Assembly: GCF_003583765.1 (NCBI RefSeq)
Contig: NZ_QXQA01000001.1
Coordinates: forward strand, 558,001 to 622,000
Direction of reading: 5' to 3'
Origin: Paenibacillus nanensis
GTDB lineage: Bacteria > Bacillota > Bacilli > Paenibacillales > Paenibacillaceae
DNA length: 64,000 bases
The notes under the pieces were generated by a model. It made no database searches, was not told the origin of the DNA, and saw only the letters and a list, made by a program, of their open reading frames with translations. Numbering within the stretch: position 1 is the first letter of the stretch; every line of letters begins with the position of its first letter. The translations under genes and the position numbers were made by a program. Positions 34,083 to 43,252 of the stretch are shown piece after piece.

Positions 34083-34916
34083 ATGAAGGATTTTCGTTCT
34101 TTAAGACGTGCAGGCGCATGGGTAGTTATGAGTATATTGGCGGTAACTCAGCTTTATCCGCTGGTATGGCTTCTTCTATACTCGTTTAAAACGAACAGCG
34201 AAATAACGTCAGGCCAATTTTTTGCACTGCCGAAGGAATGGGTGTGGCAAAACTACTCGGACGCATTTACTTCGGGCAACTACTTGAAGTATATTGGCAA
34301 TAGCATATTTGTAACGGGAGTCACTCTGGTGCTCACGATCGTATTTAGCGGTATGGTTTCCTACGCGATCACGAGGTTCAAATGGCGGTACGGCAATCTG
34401 GTCATGCTGGTATTTATGATCGGAATTATGATTCCGATTCAATCGACGCTGCTGCCCCTCATGGTCATTTTCAAAAATATGGATATTTTGAACACGCACG
34501 CTTCGATTATTATTCCTTATGTCGCGTTTTCGCTGCCGATAGCGGTGTTCATCCTGTCCGGATTTATGAGAAGCATTCCGACTGAAATCGAAGAATCCGC
34601 GATGATTGACGGCGCGAACATTTATCGGATATTTTTCGGCATTATTTTGCCGATTATCGTACCGCCAATTATGACCGTGACGATATTGACGTTTATTTCG
34701 ATATGGAATGAATATATTATTGCTGCTACATTCTTATCCTCCGATTCACTCAAAACACTGCCGTTCGGTCTGAACAGCTTCGTCGGCCAATATACGGCGA
34801 ATTACGGCGCGATCGGCGCATTCCTCGTGCTCGGCGCGCTGCCGGTCGTCATCGTCTACTTCATTCTTTCGGATAAAATAACGAAAGGCATGGTAGCAGG
34901 CGCCGTCAAAGGATAA
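34083..34916 (+). CDS. Sugar ABC permease (MalG/UgpE-like)
   Basis: A 277-residue permease with six helices and the EAA loop EIEESAMIDGANIYRIFFGI. The ATG at 34083 follows AAAGGAGAAG; a TTG two codons earlier is less likely. It is second of the permease pair, 18 nt after the first, and 31 nt before the kinase gene. Confidence 0.93.
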   Translation: MKDFRSLRRAGAWVVMSILAVTQLYPLVWLLLYSFKTNSEITSGQFFALPKEWVWQNYSDAFTSGNYLKYIGNSIFVTGVTLVLTIVFSGMVSYAITRFKWRYGNLVMLVFMIGIMIPIQSTLLPLMVIFKNMDILNTHASIIIPYVAFSLPIAVFILSGFMRSIPTEIEESAMIDGANIYRIFFGIILPIIVPPIMTVTILTFISIWNEYIIAATFLSSDSLKTLPFGLNSFVGQYTANYGAIGAFLVLGALPVVIVYFILSDKITKGMVAGAVKG

Positions 34917-34947
34917 AGCGGCACGCATATAAGGGGGCGTCATCTTC

Positions 34948-36792
34948 TTGTTCGGACTTCGGCTTAATACGTTTCGCGCGCGTCTGCTCATGTGGACTCT
35001 GCTTTCTACACTGGCGCTGGTTATTGTACTGGCTGGCACATTTTATCAATACACAGCGCAGCAGATCGATTTAAAGGTCGGGGAGGCTGCGCAGCGCAAC
35101 GTATCCCAAGCGATGGACAACTTCTCTCTGCTTGCCAGAGGTTATGACAGCTTGACGAAATCGATCATGAGCAACACCGAAATTCAGCGGCTCCTGTCCC
35201 GGGAAGAGACGACCCCTCAGGATGAATTTAACAAGGAGCTGCTTATGATGGGGGCGCTCGGAACGATTTTCTACAGTTATAACGAGGTGAAGGGCATACA
35301 TGTCATCTCTCCTGTAGGCAATGTATACAGCTATGAATCGACGACCCATAAAATTAACCGAAACTTCCTGCAAGGCGATTTTATGGATGAGCTTCGCCAG
35401 TCGGACGGTTCGCTTGTATGGGGCGGCATGCTCGGCAATAAGTCGTTGACGCTTCGGGACAACGATCCGGTATTTACGCTAGGCCGGGAGATGACAAATC
35501 TGGTCACGAGAAGGCCGATCGGGATTTTAGTTATCGAAGCGGATCCAAGAAATCTGATTTCTTCCATGAATAATTTGATGATCAAACCAGAAAGCCGTTC
35601 CTACGTTTTTTCAGCGTCGGATTCGCTTCTGGTTTCTTCGCATCCAGGCGAGGAGATTACGAATCCGTCGTTAACGGAATTATCCCGCTACCCGTTTCAG
35701 GAGCAGGCTCTGGATGTCAGCAACAAGGATAATCTGATCGTAACGGCTGAGGACCCGAAGCTGGGGTGGAAGCTGATTACGATTACGCCGAAGCCTGTCG
35801 CGAAGCTTGAGATGGCGGCGGCTAACCGCTATTTTATTATCGTCACCGTCGCCGTCATTCTCTTGGCTATCGCCATCGCCTTTATATTATCCCGCTCGAT
35901 CTCAAAGCCGATTAAATCGATCGTGCAGGAGATGCGGCGCGTGGAGCGGGGCGACCTATCCACGAAGATTCAAGCGGATAAATCGTATGAAGAAATCAAT
36001 TATTTGAATACGCACTTTAACCGGATGGTCAGTGAAATTAACGGGCTGGTCGTCCGAAACAAAATAGCGGCTGCCAGCGAAAAGAACGCGCAGATTCACG
36101 CGCTGCAATCGCAGGTTAACCCGCATTTCCTTTACAACACATTGGAGATGATTTATTGGCTGCTCGATGAGCAGGATAATGAGAAGCTGGCTAATCTGGT
36201 GCTTTCGCTGTCCCGCATTTTCCGGTACAGCAGTGACTGGAGAAATTCGGTCGCGACGCTCAAGGATGAGTTGGAGCAGATCGGTCACTACATGCTAATC
36301 ATAGGCGCACGATCTGACGGCCGCATCCATATTCAGCATGACATTGATGAAGAGCTTCTGCTTACGGAGCTGCCGAAGATGACGCTGCAGCCTCTCATTG
36401 AGAACGCGGTTATTCACGGATTGGCATCCTATACGGGTGAAGGAACCATTACGATAACGGCATGCCGCGACGGACAAGTGATTGAAATTCAAATCCGCGA
36501 CGACGGCGCGGGCATTCCGCCGGCCAAGCTGGAAGAGCTTCAGCAGTCGCTGAAAAGGGCGGAACGCCTGGAGTGGAACGAACTGATGGAGGAAGAGAAG
36601 CGGAGCCAGAGAGAGGAGCCCGCCATCTATGGACGGTCCAAGGGATCGGGGGCCGGCTTCCTTAACGTTCACCGCAGACTGGTGCTGGAGTACGGCGCAG
36701 GCTACGGCTTGCGCATTGAAAGCGAAGAACATAAAGGGACGGTTGTAACGATTGTCGCTCCGGACCTTTCTGCTATAAAACCAAAGGCTTGA
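34948..36792 (+). CDS. Sensor histidine kinase, YesM/LytS type
   Basis: A 614-residue membrane kinase beginning with TTG at 34948 (AGGGGG ten bases upstream). A membrane helix (about 12-30), an extracellular sensor domain (about 31-285), a second helix (about 290-310) and a HAMP linker (SISKPIKSIVQEMRRVERGD) precede the His-kinase domain. The phosphoacceptor is His393 in QVNPHFLYNTLEMIYW, and the ATPase N box is LIENAVIHGL with DDGAGIPPAKL following. The partner regulator is 78 nt downstream. Together they probably control the adjacent importer. Confidence 0.92.
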   Translation: MFGLRLNTFRARLLMWTLLSTLALVIVLAGTFYQYTAQQIDLKVGEAAQRNVSQAMDNFSLLARGYDSLTKSIMSNTEIQRLLSREETTPQDEFNKELLMMGALGTIFYSYNEVKGIHVISPVGNVYSYESTTHKINRNFLQGDFMDELRQSDGSLVWGGMLGNKSLTLRDNDPVFTLGREMTNLVTRRPIGILVIEADPRNLISSMNNLMIKPESRSYVFSASDSLLVSSHPGEEITNPSLTELSRYPFQEQALDVSNKDNLIVTAEDPKLGWKLITITPKPVAKLEMAAANRYFIIVTVAVILLAIAIAFILSRSISKPIKSIVQEMRRVERGDLSTKIQADKSYEEINYLNTHFNRMVSEINGLVVRNKIAAASEKNAQIHALQSQVNPHFLYNTLEMIYWLLDEQDNEKLANLVLSLSRIFRYSSDWRNSVATLKDELEQIGHYMLIIGARSDGRIHIQHDIDEELLLTELPKMTLQPLIENAVIHGLASYTGEGTITITACRDGQVIEIQIRDDGAGIPPAKLEELQQSLKRAERLEWNELMEEEKRSQREEPAIYGRSKGSGAGFLNVHRRLVLEYGAGYGLRIESEEHKGTVVTIVAPDLSAIKPKA

Positions 36793-36870
36793 TCGTTTCA
36801 AGCGAGATTACGGCTAGCGGACGCTTTCGCAACATGCTTGGCCTAGGCGAAGCATTCGAGGAGGGATGAC

Positions 36871-38037
36871 ATGCACATTATTGTCGTCGATGATGAGAGA
36901 ACGATCCGCGAGGGCTTGAAGCGCACAATCAGCGGCGCATTTCCCGATATTCGCGTCAGCACGGCGGCCTCGGCCGCAGAGGCGCTGGCTATCCTGGTTC
37001 AGGAACGGGTTCATGTCGTCCTGCTGGATATTATGATGCCGGGGATGAACGGATTGGAGCTGCTGGCCGAGGCGCGCGGCACGTACAAAGAAATCCAGTG
37101 GATCGTGGTGTCCGCCCACTCCGAATTTGCTTATGCGCAGGAAGCGCTGCGGCTTGGCGCTAAGGATTATATTTTGAAGCCGTTCGGTAAGGAACATATT
37201 GTGAAATTGGTGGCCGAGCTGCAGGAAGAGTGGCGTAAAGCGAATCAGGGGACGGTCCGCTCGGACCTGCTGGAGCAGAATTTGAACTATTTGCGGGAAG
37301 CGGTATTCCGCAGATGGATACAAGGGCTTGATATCGGGCGTTTCGATTTAAGCTCGGTTCGGGATGAGTATGAACGGTTTCATCTGCTTGCCGTTACGCT
37401 GGAGAGCAATCCGGAGCTGTCGCTGCGGAATTTTATCGTCGAGAATGTGATGACGGAATATATCCAGCTGAACGGCAAAGGATTTATGATCAATATGGAC
37501 GGGGATTTCCTGGTCGGAGTGGTTACGCTTAAGGATGAGGTAGGAGCGGCCGCTTTCAAAAAAGGCGCGGAGTCGTATTTAAACCAATGTCTGAAGGTTC
37601 CTTATCAGTTATATATGAGCGAACTGATGGATGATTTCTACGCGATTCCTGCGAAAATTCGAAAGCTCCATACGACGCCGGCTGAAGCGGAAGAGCCGTC
37701 ATCAGAAAGCAAAAACGATATCATCGACATCGCGATTCAATATATGAAACGCAGCTATCAGGAGAACCTGTCGCTTGAGCTTGTTTCATCCGTTGTTTAT
37801 TTGAACCCGGTCTACTTCAGCAAGCTGTTTAAACAAAAAACGGGGACGGGCTACAAGGAATATTTGACGAATATTCGGATGGAAAAGGCGAAAGAGCTGC
37901 TTGCCAGTCCGGAGCTGTCGATCACGAAAATCGCCGATATGGTCGGCTATCCCGACGTCCGTCATTTCACGCAGGTGTTCCGCAAGCATTATGACTGCAC
38001 GCCAAGCCAATTCCGGCACGATAAAATTCAAGCATAA
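36871..38037 (+). CDS. Response regulator with AraC-type DNA-binding domain (YesN type)
   Basis: A 388-residue regulator. The receiver domain (about 1-120) has the acidic DDE triad and phosphoacceptor Asp53 in VVLLDIMMPGMNG, plus the Lys of YILKPFGKEH. A middle region without clear homology runs to about 285. Two AraC helix-turn-helix motifs close the protein (SVVYLNPVYFSKLFKQKTG and SITKIADMVGYPDVRHFTQV). It belongs with the YesM-type kinase and should activate the ABC genes upstream. A terminator follows. Confidence 0.93.
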   Translation: MHIIVVDDERTIREGLKRTISGAFPDIRVSTAASAAEALAILVQERVHVVLLDIMMPGMNGLELLAEARGTYKEIQWIVVSAHSEFAYAQEALRLGAKDYILKPFGKEHIVKLVAELQEEWRKANQGTVRSDLLEQNLNYLREAVFRRWIQGLDIGRFDLSSVRDEYERFHLLAVTLESNPELSLRNFIVENVMTEYIQLNGKGFMINMDGDFLVGVVTLKDEVGAAAFKKGAESYLNQCLKVPYQLYMSELMDDFYAIPAKIRKLHTTPAEAEEPSSESKNDIIDIAIQYMKRSYQENLSLELVSSVVYLNPVYFSKLFKQKTGTGYKEYLTNIRMEKAKELLASPELSITKIADMVGYPDVRHFTQVFRKHYDCTPSQFRHDKIQA

Positions 38038-38038
38038 G

Positions 38039-38062
38039 AGCTGCCTGCGGGCAGCTTTCTTC
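38039..38062 (+). terminator. Terminator after the response-regulator gene
   Basis: AGCTGCC (38039-38045) and GGCAGCT (38050-38056), loop TGCG, followed by TTTCTTC. Confidence 0.75.
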
Positions 38063-38067
38063 ATATA

Positions 38068-38107
38068 AAGAAACCTCAAGCGGTTTATGGCCGGCTTGAG
38101 GTTTCTG
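38068..38107 (-). terminator. Terminator-like hairpin after sodA
   Basis: AGAAACCTCAAGC (38069-38081) pairs with GCTTGAGGTTTCT (38094-38106), and CCGG/CCGG-like bases extend it. The A-run before it is short, so the U-tract on the minus strand (TTTCTTT inside the stem) is partial. Confidence 0.65.
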
Positions 38108-38120
38108 GAGAAAGGCTACA

Positions 38121-38732
38121 TTATTTCACTGCAGCTTCGTAGCGTTTGCCAACTTCAGCCCAGTTCACAACGTTCCAGAACGCTCCGATGTAGTCAGGGC
38201 GTTTGTTTTGATATTTCAGGTAGTAAGCGTGCTCCCAAACGTCCAGGCCAAGGATCGGCGTTTCGCCTTCCATGATTGGGCTGTCTTGGTTAGGCAGGCT
38301 GTATACTTTCAGTTTGCCGTTTGCAACAGCAAGGAATGCCCAGCCGCTTCCGAAACGAGTCGTTGCAGCCTTCGCGAATTCCGTCTTGAACGCTTCGAAG
38401 CCGCCGAGCTCGCTGTCGATCGCAGCTGCAAGAGCGCCAGTAGGAGCGCCGCCGCCGTTCGGGCCGATTGTTTCCCAGAACAGGCTGTGGTTCGCATGTC
38501 CGCCGCCGTTGTTGCGTACAGCCGTACGAATCGACTCAGGCACGCTAGCCAGGTCGCCGATCAGCTCTTCAACGGATTTGCCTTGAAGCTCCGGAGCGGA
38601 CTCCAGCGCCGCGTTCAGGTTCGTCACATAAGTGTTGTGGTGACGTCCGTGGTGGATTTCCATAGTCATTGCATCGATATGCGGCTCAAGTGCATTGTGC
38701 GCATATGGCAGTGCAGGTAGTTGATGTGCCAT
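38121..38732 (-). CDS. sodA: Superoxide dismutase, Mn/Fe type
   Basis: A 203-residue enzyme of normal length that dismutates superoxide. The metal ligands are in order: His of [13 protein letters not shown], His of [10 protein letters not shown], and Asp and His in the signature [20 protein letters not shown] after the second ligand is typical of Mn-dependent Bacillus-type proteins. TAGGAGGT eight bases before the ATG sets the start. Metal choice (Mn or cambialistic) cannot be settled by eye. Confidence 0.96.
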   Translation of the reverse strand: MAHQLPALPYAHNALEPHIDAMTMEIHHGRHHNTYVTNLNAALESAPELQGKSVEELIGDLASVPESIRTAVRNNGGGHANHSLFWETIGPNGGGAPTGALAAAIDSELGGFEAFKTEFAKAATTRFGSGWAFLAVANGKLKVYSLPNQDSPIMEGETPILGLDVWEHAYYLKYQNKRPDYIGAFWNVVNWAEVGKRYEAAVK

Positions 38733-39093
38733 TACGATTTACCTCCTAAAATTATGTAGGTTTGATCAAAACCATTATCCCTTATCGGAAGGAATAAATC
38801 AACATTGTTGTTGAAAAAGTCTGGCGCTTTACAAAGGGTTTAATGAACGTTCTTTATTTAACCAGCCATATCGTCTCACCGTTGGAATCTTTTTATACAA
38901 GGAGTAAATATAACCGGGAATAATGAAATAAATAGAACGAAAAACGATGAAAGCGCTTAAAATTAAGCGTTTTCATGAGAAAACCGTCGATAAGTTTAAT
39001 TTTTTATATATTTTTCTGCGAAAAAAGAAGGAATAGCGATAATTACGTCGTATTATATACAGATACGAGACTATGACATGGTAGAAGGTGTAT
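38733..39093. other. Divergent intergenic region between sodA and an acetyltransferase, with a cre-like hairpin
   Basis: This 361-bp AT-rich stretch has no gene. GAAAGCGCTT (38949-38958) pairs with AAGCGTTTTC (38965-38974), and TGAAAGCGCTTAAA (38948-38961) fits the CcpA cre consensus with one mismatch. The hairpin could instead be a terminator or part of a short RNA. Confidence 0.4.
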
Positions 39094-39522
39094 ATGGATA
39101 TGAACGTACGTTCCTTCCAGTTGTCTGATTACAAGCCGCTTACAGAACTGCTAGAGGAAGTTCTGACAACGGAATGTTATGAGCAAACGATGGAAGCATT
39201 TGCTCGTCAATTGTCATGGGATAGTGATTTGGTTTTGGTCGCTGTCAAGGAATCCGAAATCGTCGGTATGATTATCGGAACGATTGATAACAACAAAGGC
39301 TATTACTATCGAATTGCAGTTTCTCCGAATCATCAACGAAGCGGCGTAGGGAGAGCGCTTGTATCGGCACTCCGTCAACGCTTCGAGCAGCGAAACGTTA
39401 CAAAGATCTTAATAACGGCCGACGAGCACAATGAGCCCGTTCTGCCGTTATACGAAGCGATGGGATTCGCTTCGACGGATTTCTTCAGAGCTTTCCAGAA
39501 GCTTAGTATCGTGACGGGCTAG
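39094..39522 (+). CDS. GNAT-family N-acetyltransferase
   Basis: A 142-residue acetyl-CoA-dependent transferase. The acetyl-CoA loop is RIAVSPNHQRSGVGRALVSA (motif A, Q/RxxGxG/A), and the C-terminal LYEAMGFASTDFF is the motif-B segment. The start is taken at ATG 39094, with AGAAGG just upstream; GTG 39088 and ATG 39100 are close alternatives. It is a single gene closed by a terminator. The acceptor is unknown; residues 1-50 are too general for assignment. Confidence 0.85.
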   Translation: MDMNVRSFQLSDYKPLTELLEEVLTTECYEQTMEAFARQLSWDSDLVLVAVKESEIVGMIIGTIDNNKGYYYRIAVSPNHQRSGVGRALVSALRQRFEQRNVTKILITADEHNEPVLPLYEAMGFASTDFFRAFQKLSIVTG

Positions 39523-39560
39523 TATATAGAGAGCTATTGGCAATTCGTGTTTAACATGGA

Positions 39561-39604
39561 GCATATCTGCATCGCCGTTGCATTTGGCGCTCAGATATGC
39601 TTTT
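39561..39604 (+). terminator. Terminator of the acetyltransferase gene
   Basis: GCATATCTG (39561-39569) pairs with CAGATATGC (39592-39600), followed by TTTT. The loop itself holds an imperfect GCC/GGC stem. Confidence 0.7.
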
Positions 39605-39640
39605 CTTATAACTATAAGGAAATTGAGGAGCACGAACAGC

Positions 39641-40198
39641 ATGGAACGATACGAGCAATGCATCATTAAGAGCTTCAAACATAACGGTCATCTCCATCGG
39701 CTGTGGCAGCAAAATTGGCTTGTGCCAAACGACGCTTTAATCGAGGATCATCAGAAGGAATCCATGATCGTTCTCATTAATAGGCAGACACCTATCCAGG
39801 AATCGGACGGAAAGCAGTGGATAAGCCGCGTGCCGGCGGTTTCTTATTTTATCCCGGGACAGTGGTTTAATGTTGTGGCTCTTCTTGAAGGAAGCGGTGT
39901 ACGGTATTATTGCAACATTGCATCGCCGCCTTACCTTCAGGGCGGAGTGCTGACGTATATCGATTATGATCTGGACGTCATTCGAACGGCGGACGGAAAC
40001 CGGTATATTGTCGATCAAGATGAATACGAGCAGCATAAGAGGCTGTATCATTATCCGCAGTCTGTTCAAAGTAAGGTCTATGAAGGACTGAATGCTCTGC
40101 TTGACCGCGTCGAACGAGGCGCCGCGCCTTTCTCGGATGACGCGGCTTTCGCTTATTATGAGGGCTGGCTGGAGAGCACGGGCGGGTCGGAGGAATGA
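39641..40198 (+). CDS. DUF402-family protein (nucleoside di-/triphosphatase-like, YgaC/Ntdp)
   Basis: A 185-residue member of the family once called UPF0374. Members with known activity are metal-dependent nucleoside phosphatases. The DUF402 core shows YYCNIASPPYLQGGVLTYID and DLDVIRTADG..YIVDQDEYEQHKRLYHYP, with the metal-binding Asp/Glu cluster. The ATG at 39641 has TTGAGGAG ten bases upstream; in-frame codons before it are not supported. It overlaps the signal peptidase gene by 4 nt (ATGA) and heads a tight housekeeping run. Confidence 0.88.
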   Translation: MERYEQCIIKSFKHNGHLHRLWQQNWLVPNDALIEDHQKESMIVLINRQTPIQESDGKQWISRVPAVSYFIPGQWFNVVALLEGSGVRYYCNIASPPYLQGGVLTYIDYDLDVIRTADGNRYIVDQDEYEQHKRLYHYPQSVQSKVYEGLNALLDRVERGAAPFSDDAAFAYYEGWLESTGGSEE

Positions 40199-40722
40199 GT
40201 CTGGGGCAGCTGCTGCTGAATTGGCTCAAGACGACGGCGGTTACGATTGGCGCCGCGTTGCTTTTGTTTCACTTTGTCTTTACGCTGTCCCCCGTGCAAG
40301 GCCATTCGATGGAACCGACGCTTAGGGAGAAGCAGTGGGTATTCGTCAATAAGACCGCATATTGGTTCCATGCTCCCCGAGCGGGCGACATTGTCATTTT
40401 GAAGGGAGCCATCGGCGGTCTGGCGGGTAAGCAATATTTGGTCAAACGGATTATCGGCGAGCCGGGCGACCGGATTGAAATTTCAGGCGGAAAGCTGTAC
40501 CGTAACGGATTGCGTTTGGACGAGCCTTACACCGATACGTTAATCGAGGATCCGAGCTATGGGCCGATCGTGGTCGAGGACGGCCATTATTTTGTAATGG
40601 GCGATAACCGGCACCTGCTGGCCAGCCTGGACAGCAGAATCTTTCAAGCCGTGCCGGCTGAGCTTATAACGGGAAGGGCAGACCTCATCGTCTGGCCTAT
40701 GCGGGAGTTTGAGCTTTTATAA
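40195..40722 (+). CDS. lepB: Signal peptidase I
   Basis: A 175-residue membrane protease that removes signal peptides from exported proteins. One N-terminal anchor ([19 protein letters not shown]) is followed by box B with the nucleophile Ser in [18 protein letters not shown], box [11 protein letters not shown], box D with the base Lys in [16 protein letters not shown] and box [15 protein letters not shown]. Box E reads HLLASLDSR where SxDSR is usual. It is translationally coupled to the upstream gene. More than one paralogue is usual in this group. Confidence 0.93.
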   Translation: MSLGQLLLNWLKTTAVTIGAALLLFHFVFTLSPVQGHSMEPTLREKQWVFVNKTAYWFHAPRAGDIVILKGAIGGLAGKQYLVKRIIGEPGDRIEISGGKLYRNGLRLDEPYTDTLIEDPSYGPIVVEDGHYFVMGDNRHLLASLDSRIFQAVPAELITGRADLIVWPMREFELL

Positions 40723-40750
40723 TAATGAAACGTTGAGCGGAGGTGCAAGA

Positions 40751-41185
40751 ATGAAGGAAGTAATGATCTATACGGATGGAGCTTGCTCCGGGAATCCTGG
40801 TCCGGGAGGCTGGGGGGCCGTACTGTTTTACGGCGAGCATAAGAAAGAGATCTCGGGCGGCGAAAAAGCGACGACAAACAACCGGATGGAAATTAAGGCC
40901 GTCATCGAAGCGCTCAGCTTGCTCAAGGAGCCGTGTACGGTGAAGGTGTACAGCGACTCCGCGTATGTGGTGAATTGCTTTCAGAACGGCTGGATTCACG
41001 GCTGGCTGCGCAACGGGTGGAAGAACAGCAAGAAGGAGCCTGTTGAGAATCAGGACCTGTGGAAGCAGCTGTGGGAGCTGATGAAGAAGCATACTGTCGA
41101 ATACGTGAAGGTAAAGGGACATAGCGACAATGAATGGAACAATCGCTGCGACGAGTTGGCGCGCGAAGCGATAAAGAGGCTTTAG
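40751..41185 (+). CDS. rnhA: Ribonuclease HI
   Basis: A 144-residue type 1 RNase H that cuts the RNA strand of RNA-DNA hybrids. The DEDD active site is visible: Asp in [16 protein letters not shown], Glu in [12 protein letters not shown], Asp in [10 protein letters not shown] and Asp in [12 protein letters not shown]. The basic-protrusion region ([12 protein letters not shown]) is as in E. coli. The start ATG at 40751 has GGAGGT upstream. Three bases separate it from queG. Confidence 0.95.
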   Translation: MKEVMIYTDGACSGNPGPGGWGAVLFYGEHKKEISGGEKATTNNRMEIKAVIEALSLLKEPCTVKVYSDSAYVVNCFQNGWIHGWLRNGWKNSKKEPVENQDLWKQLWELMKKHTVEYVKVKGHSDNEWNNRCDELAREAIKRL

Positions 41186-41188
41186 GCG

Positions 41189-42352
41189 ATGACGGACCGT
41201 TGGGACAACCTAAAACGCGAGATGAAGGAAGCCGCTAGGGAGCTTGGCATTGACGCGATCGGAGTCGCTTCCGCGGAGCCGTTCACGACGCTGAAGCAGC
41301 GGCTTATTCGGCACCGCGAGCTCGGACGGGAATCGGGCTTCGAGGAGAAGGATCTGGACAAGCGGACCGATCCGTCGCTGCTCTTCGACAAGCCGCAGAG
41401 CATCATTGCGATCGCCGTGGCCCATCCGTCTAAGCTGCCCGACCCGCCGAAGTCGGAGCCCGGAGCAAGGCGTGGAATAATGGCCCGCACCTCCTGGGGG
41501 CAGGACTACCATAGCGTGCTGAGGAACCGGCTGCAAAGGCTGGAGGAATGGCTGAGGGAGCGCGTCCCGGACTTAAGAGCCGAAAGCATGGTCGATACCG
41601 GCGAGCTGTCTGACAGAGCGGTAGCGGAGCGGGCAGGCATCGGCTGGAGCGCCAAAAACTGCGCGATTATTTCACCGGAGCTCGGCTCATGGATCTACCT
41701 TGGCGAGATGATCACGAATTTGCCGCTGCCTCCGGATGAGCCGGTAACGGAAGGCTGCGGAAGCTGCAACAAATGTATCGACGCTTGCCCGACAGGCGCG
41801 CTTGTCGGACCGGGCGAGCTGGACGCGCGGAAATGCGTCTCCTTCCTTACCCAGACGAAAGAAATGCTGTCCGATGAATTTATGCGCAAGATCGGCAACC
41901 GTCTTTATGGCTGTGACACCTGCCAGATCGTATGCCCCGCGAATAAGGGCAAGAACTGGACGCAGCATCCGGAGCTGCAGCCCGATCCTGAGCTGGCGAA
42001 GCCGCTGCTTACGCCGCTGCTTACGATCGGCAACCGCGAATTCAAGGAGCGTTTCGGAGGAACTTCGGGGGCATGGAGAGGCAAAAAGCCGATTCAGCGC
42101 AACGCGGTCATCGCGCTTGGCAACTTCAAGGACCCAAGCGCGGTTCCCGATCTGATCGGCGTGCTGGAGAACGATACAAGACCCGTGCTGCGCGGAACAG
42201 CGGCATGGGCGCTTGGCAGAATCGGCGGCGAGCAGGCGGAGAAGGCGCTGCATGAAGCGAAGGGGAAGGAAGAGGACAAGGAGGCGCTCGACGCAATCGA
42301 GTTTGCGCTTAACATGCTGCGAGGCGGCATGAAAGAGGAGGAAGTCAGATGA
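41189..42352 (+). CDS. queG: Epoxyqueuosine reductase
   Basis: A 387-residue cobalamin- and iron-sulfur-dependent enzyme that makes queuosine from epoxyqueuosine in tRNA, the last step of queuosine synthesis. Two [4Fe-4S] motifs are seen: CGSCNKCIDACPTGAL (about residues 190-206) and CDTCQIVCPANKG. GARRGIMARTSWGQDYH lies in the corrinoid-binding part. The C-terminal ~80 residues form HEAT-like repeats (RNAVIALGNFKDPSAVPDL, RGTAAWALGRIGGEQA), as in QueG. It overlaps the next gene by 4 nt. No other queuosine gene is nearby. Confidence 0.94.
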   Translation: MTDRWDNLKREMKEAARELGIDAIGVASAEPFTTLKQRLIRHRELGRESGFEEKDLDKRTDPSLLFDKPQSIIAIAVAHPSKLPDPPKSEPGARRGIMARTSWGQDYHSVLRNRLQRLEEWLRERVPDLRAESMVDTGELSDRAVAERAGIGWSAKNCAIISPELGSWIYLGEMITNLPLPPDEPVTEGCGSCNKCIDACPTGALVGPGELDARKCVSFLTQTKEMLSDEFMRKIGNRLYGCDTCQIVCPANKGKNWTQHPELQPDPELAKPLLTPLLTIGNREFKERFGGTSGAWRGKKPIQRNAVIALGNFKDPSAVPDLIGVLENDTRPVLRGTAAWALGRIGGEQAEKALHEAKGKEEDKEALDAIEFALNMLRGGMKEEEVR

Positions 42353-42888
42353 CGGCTGTGTACGCGGCAGAGATGGACTCGATAATCGGTCCGCTTGTGC
42401 TGGCCGCAACGGATCAGGGGCTCTGCAACATTCATTTCGGAGGGCTGGATGAATCGCTTGAGACGTTAAAGGGCTGGTCGAAGCGTCACCTTGCCGGCTC
42501 TCAGGGTGAGCTTATGACGGTCGGCGCGGCTGAGCATCCGATTCTGAAGGAAGCGTACGCTCAGCTTCAGGCGTATTTCGATCGCAGGCTCACAAGCTTC
42601 GAGCTTCCGCTCCATATGGCGGGCACGCCGTTCCAGTTAAAGGTTTGGGAGGCGCTCCGCGCGGTCCCGTACGGCGAGACCTGCACGTACAAGGATATTG
42701 CGCTCGCAATCGGACAGCCCGGCGCTATGAGAGCGGTTGGGGGCGCGAATAACCGCAACCCGGTGCCGGTCATTGTGCCTTGTCACAGAGTGATCGGAGC
42801 AGGCGGCCAGCTTGTCGGATACGGCGGCGGGCTTCCGATTAAAGTAGCTCTTCTCGATCTTGAGCAGATGGAATGGAGGCTCGTTTAG
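42349..42888 (+). CDS. ogt: Methylated-DNA--protein-cysteine methyltransferase
   Basis: A 179-residue suicide repair protein that takes methyl groups from O6-methylguanine. The acceptor cysteine is in VPVIVPCHRVIGAGG (PCHR motif). The DNA-binding helix is YKDIALAIGQPGAMRAVGGA with the RAV(G)xA arginine finger, and the YGETCTY segment precedes it. No AdaA-like metal domain is fused, so it is the constitutive Ogt type. Translation is coupled to queG. Confidence 0.94.
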   Translation: MTAVYAAEMDSIIGPLVLAATDQGLCNIHFGGLDESLETLKGWSKRHLAGSQGELMTVGAAEHPILKEAYAQLQAYFDRRLTSFELPLHMAGTPFQLKVWEALRAVPYGETCTYKDIALAIGQPGAMRAVGGANNRNPVPVIVPCHRVIGAGGQLVGYGGGLPIKVALLDLEQMEWRLV

Positions 42889-42996
42889 CCAGTCCGTTCC
42901 TGGCTGTCCGGTTCATTGCGAACAAGGGTCGAACATGCTATTATACAGTGATGCTGTAATATTTTTCTCATTTTCAAAAAGGGTCAGGTGAAATAA

Positions 42997-43218
42997 ATGG
43001 AATGGTATACCATCGTAATTCCAATTGTGACGTTGATCGTCGGCGCGATTCTTGGATTCATTGCGGGCGTCTTCTATTTGCGGAAGCAAATCGAAAAAAT
43101 GCAGAATGATCCGGAAATGATTCAGCGGATGGCAAAGCAAATGGGGTATAACCTAAATAAACAGCAAATGACGCGCGCCCAAAATATGATGAAAAATCAA
43201 AAGTTTCCTCGCAAATAA
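42997..43218 (+). CDS. Small membrane protein, UPF0154 (YneF family)
   Basis: A 73-residue protein with one N-terminal membrane helix (IVIPIVTLIVGAILGFIAGVF) and a charged cytosolic tail with NDPEMIQRMAKQMGYNLNKQQ, the conserved YneF signature. The ATG at 42997 is preceded by GGGTCAGG. Function is unknown in all members. Confidence 0.9.
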   Translation: MEWYTIVIPIVTLIVGAILGFIAGVFYLRKQIEKMQNDPEMIQRMAKQMGYNLNKQQMTRAQNMMKNQKFPRK

Positions 43219-43252
43219 TAAGCGGGGTTAGGTCCGGAAGGAGCGGATACGA

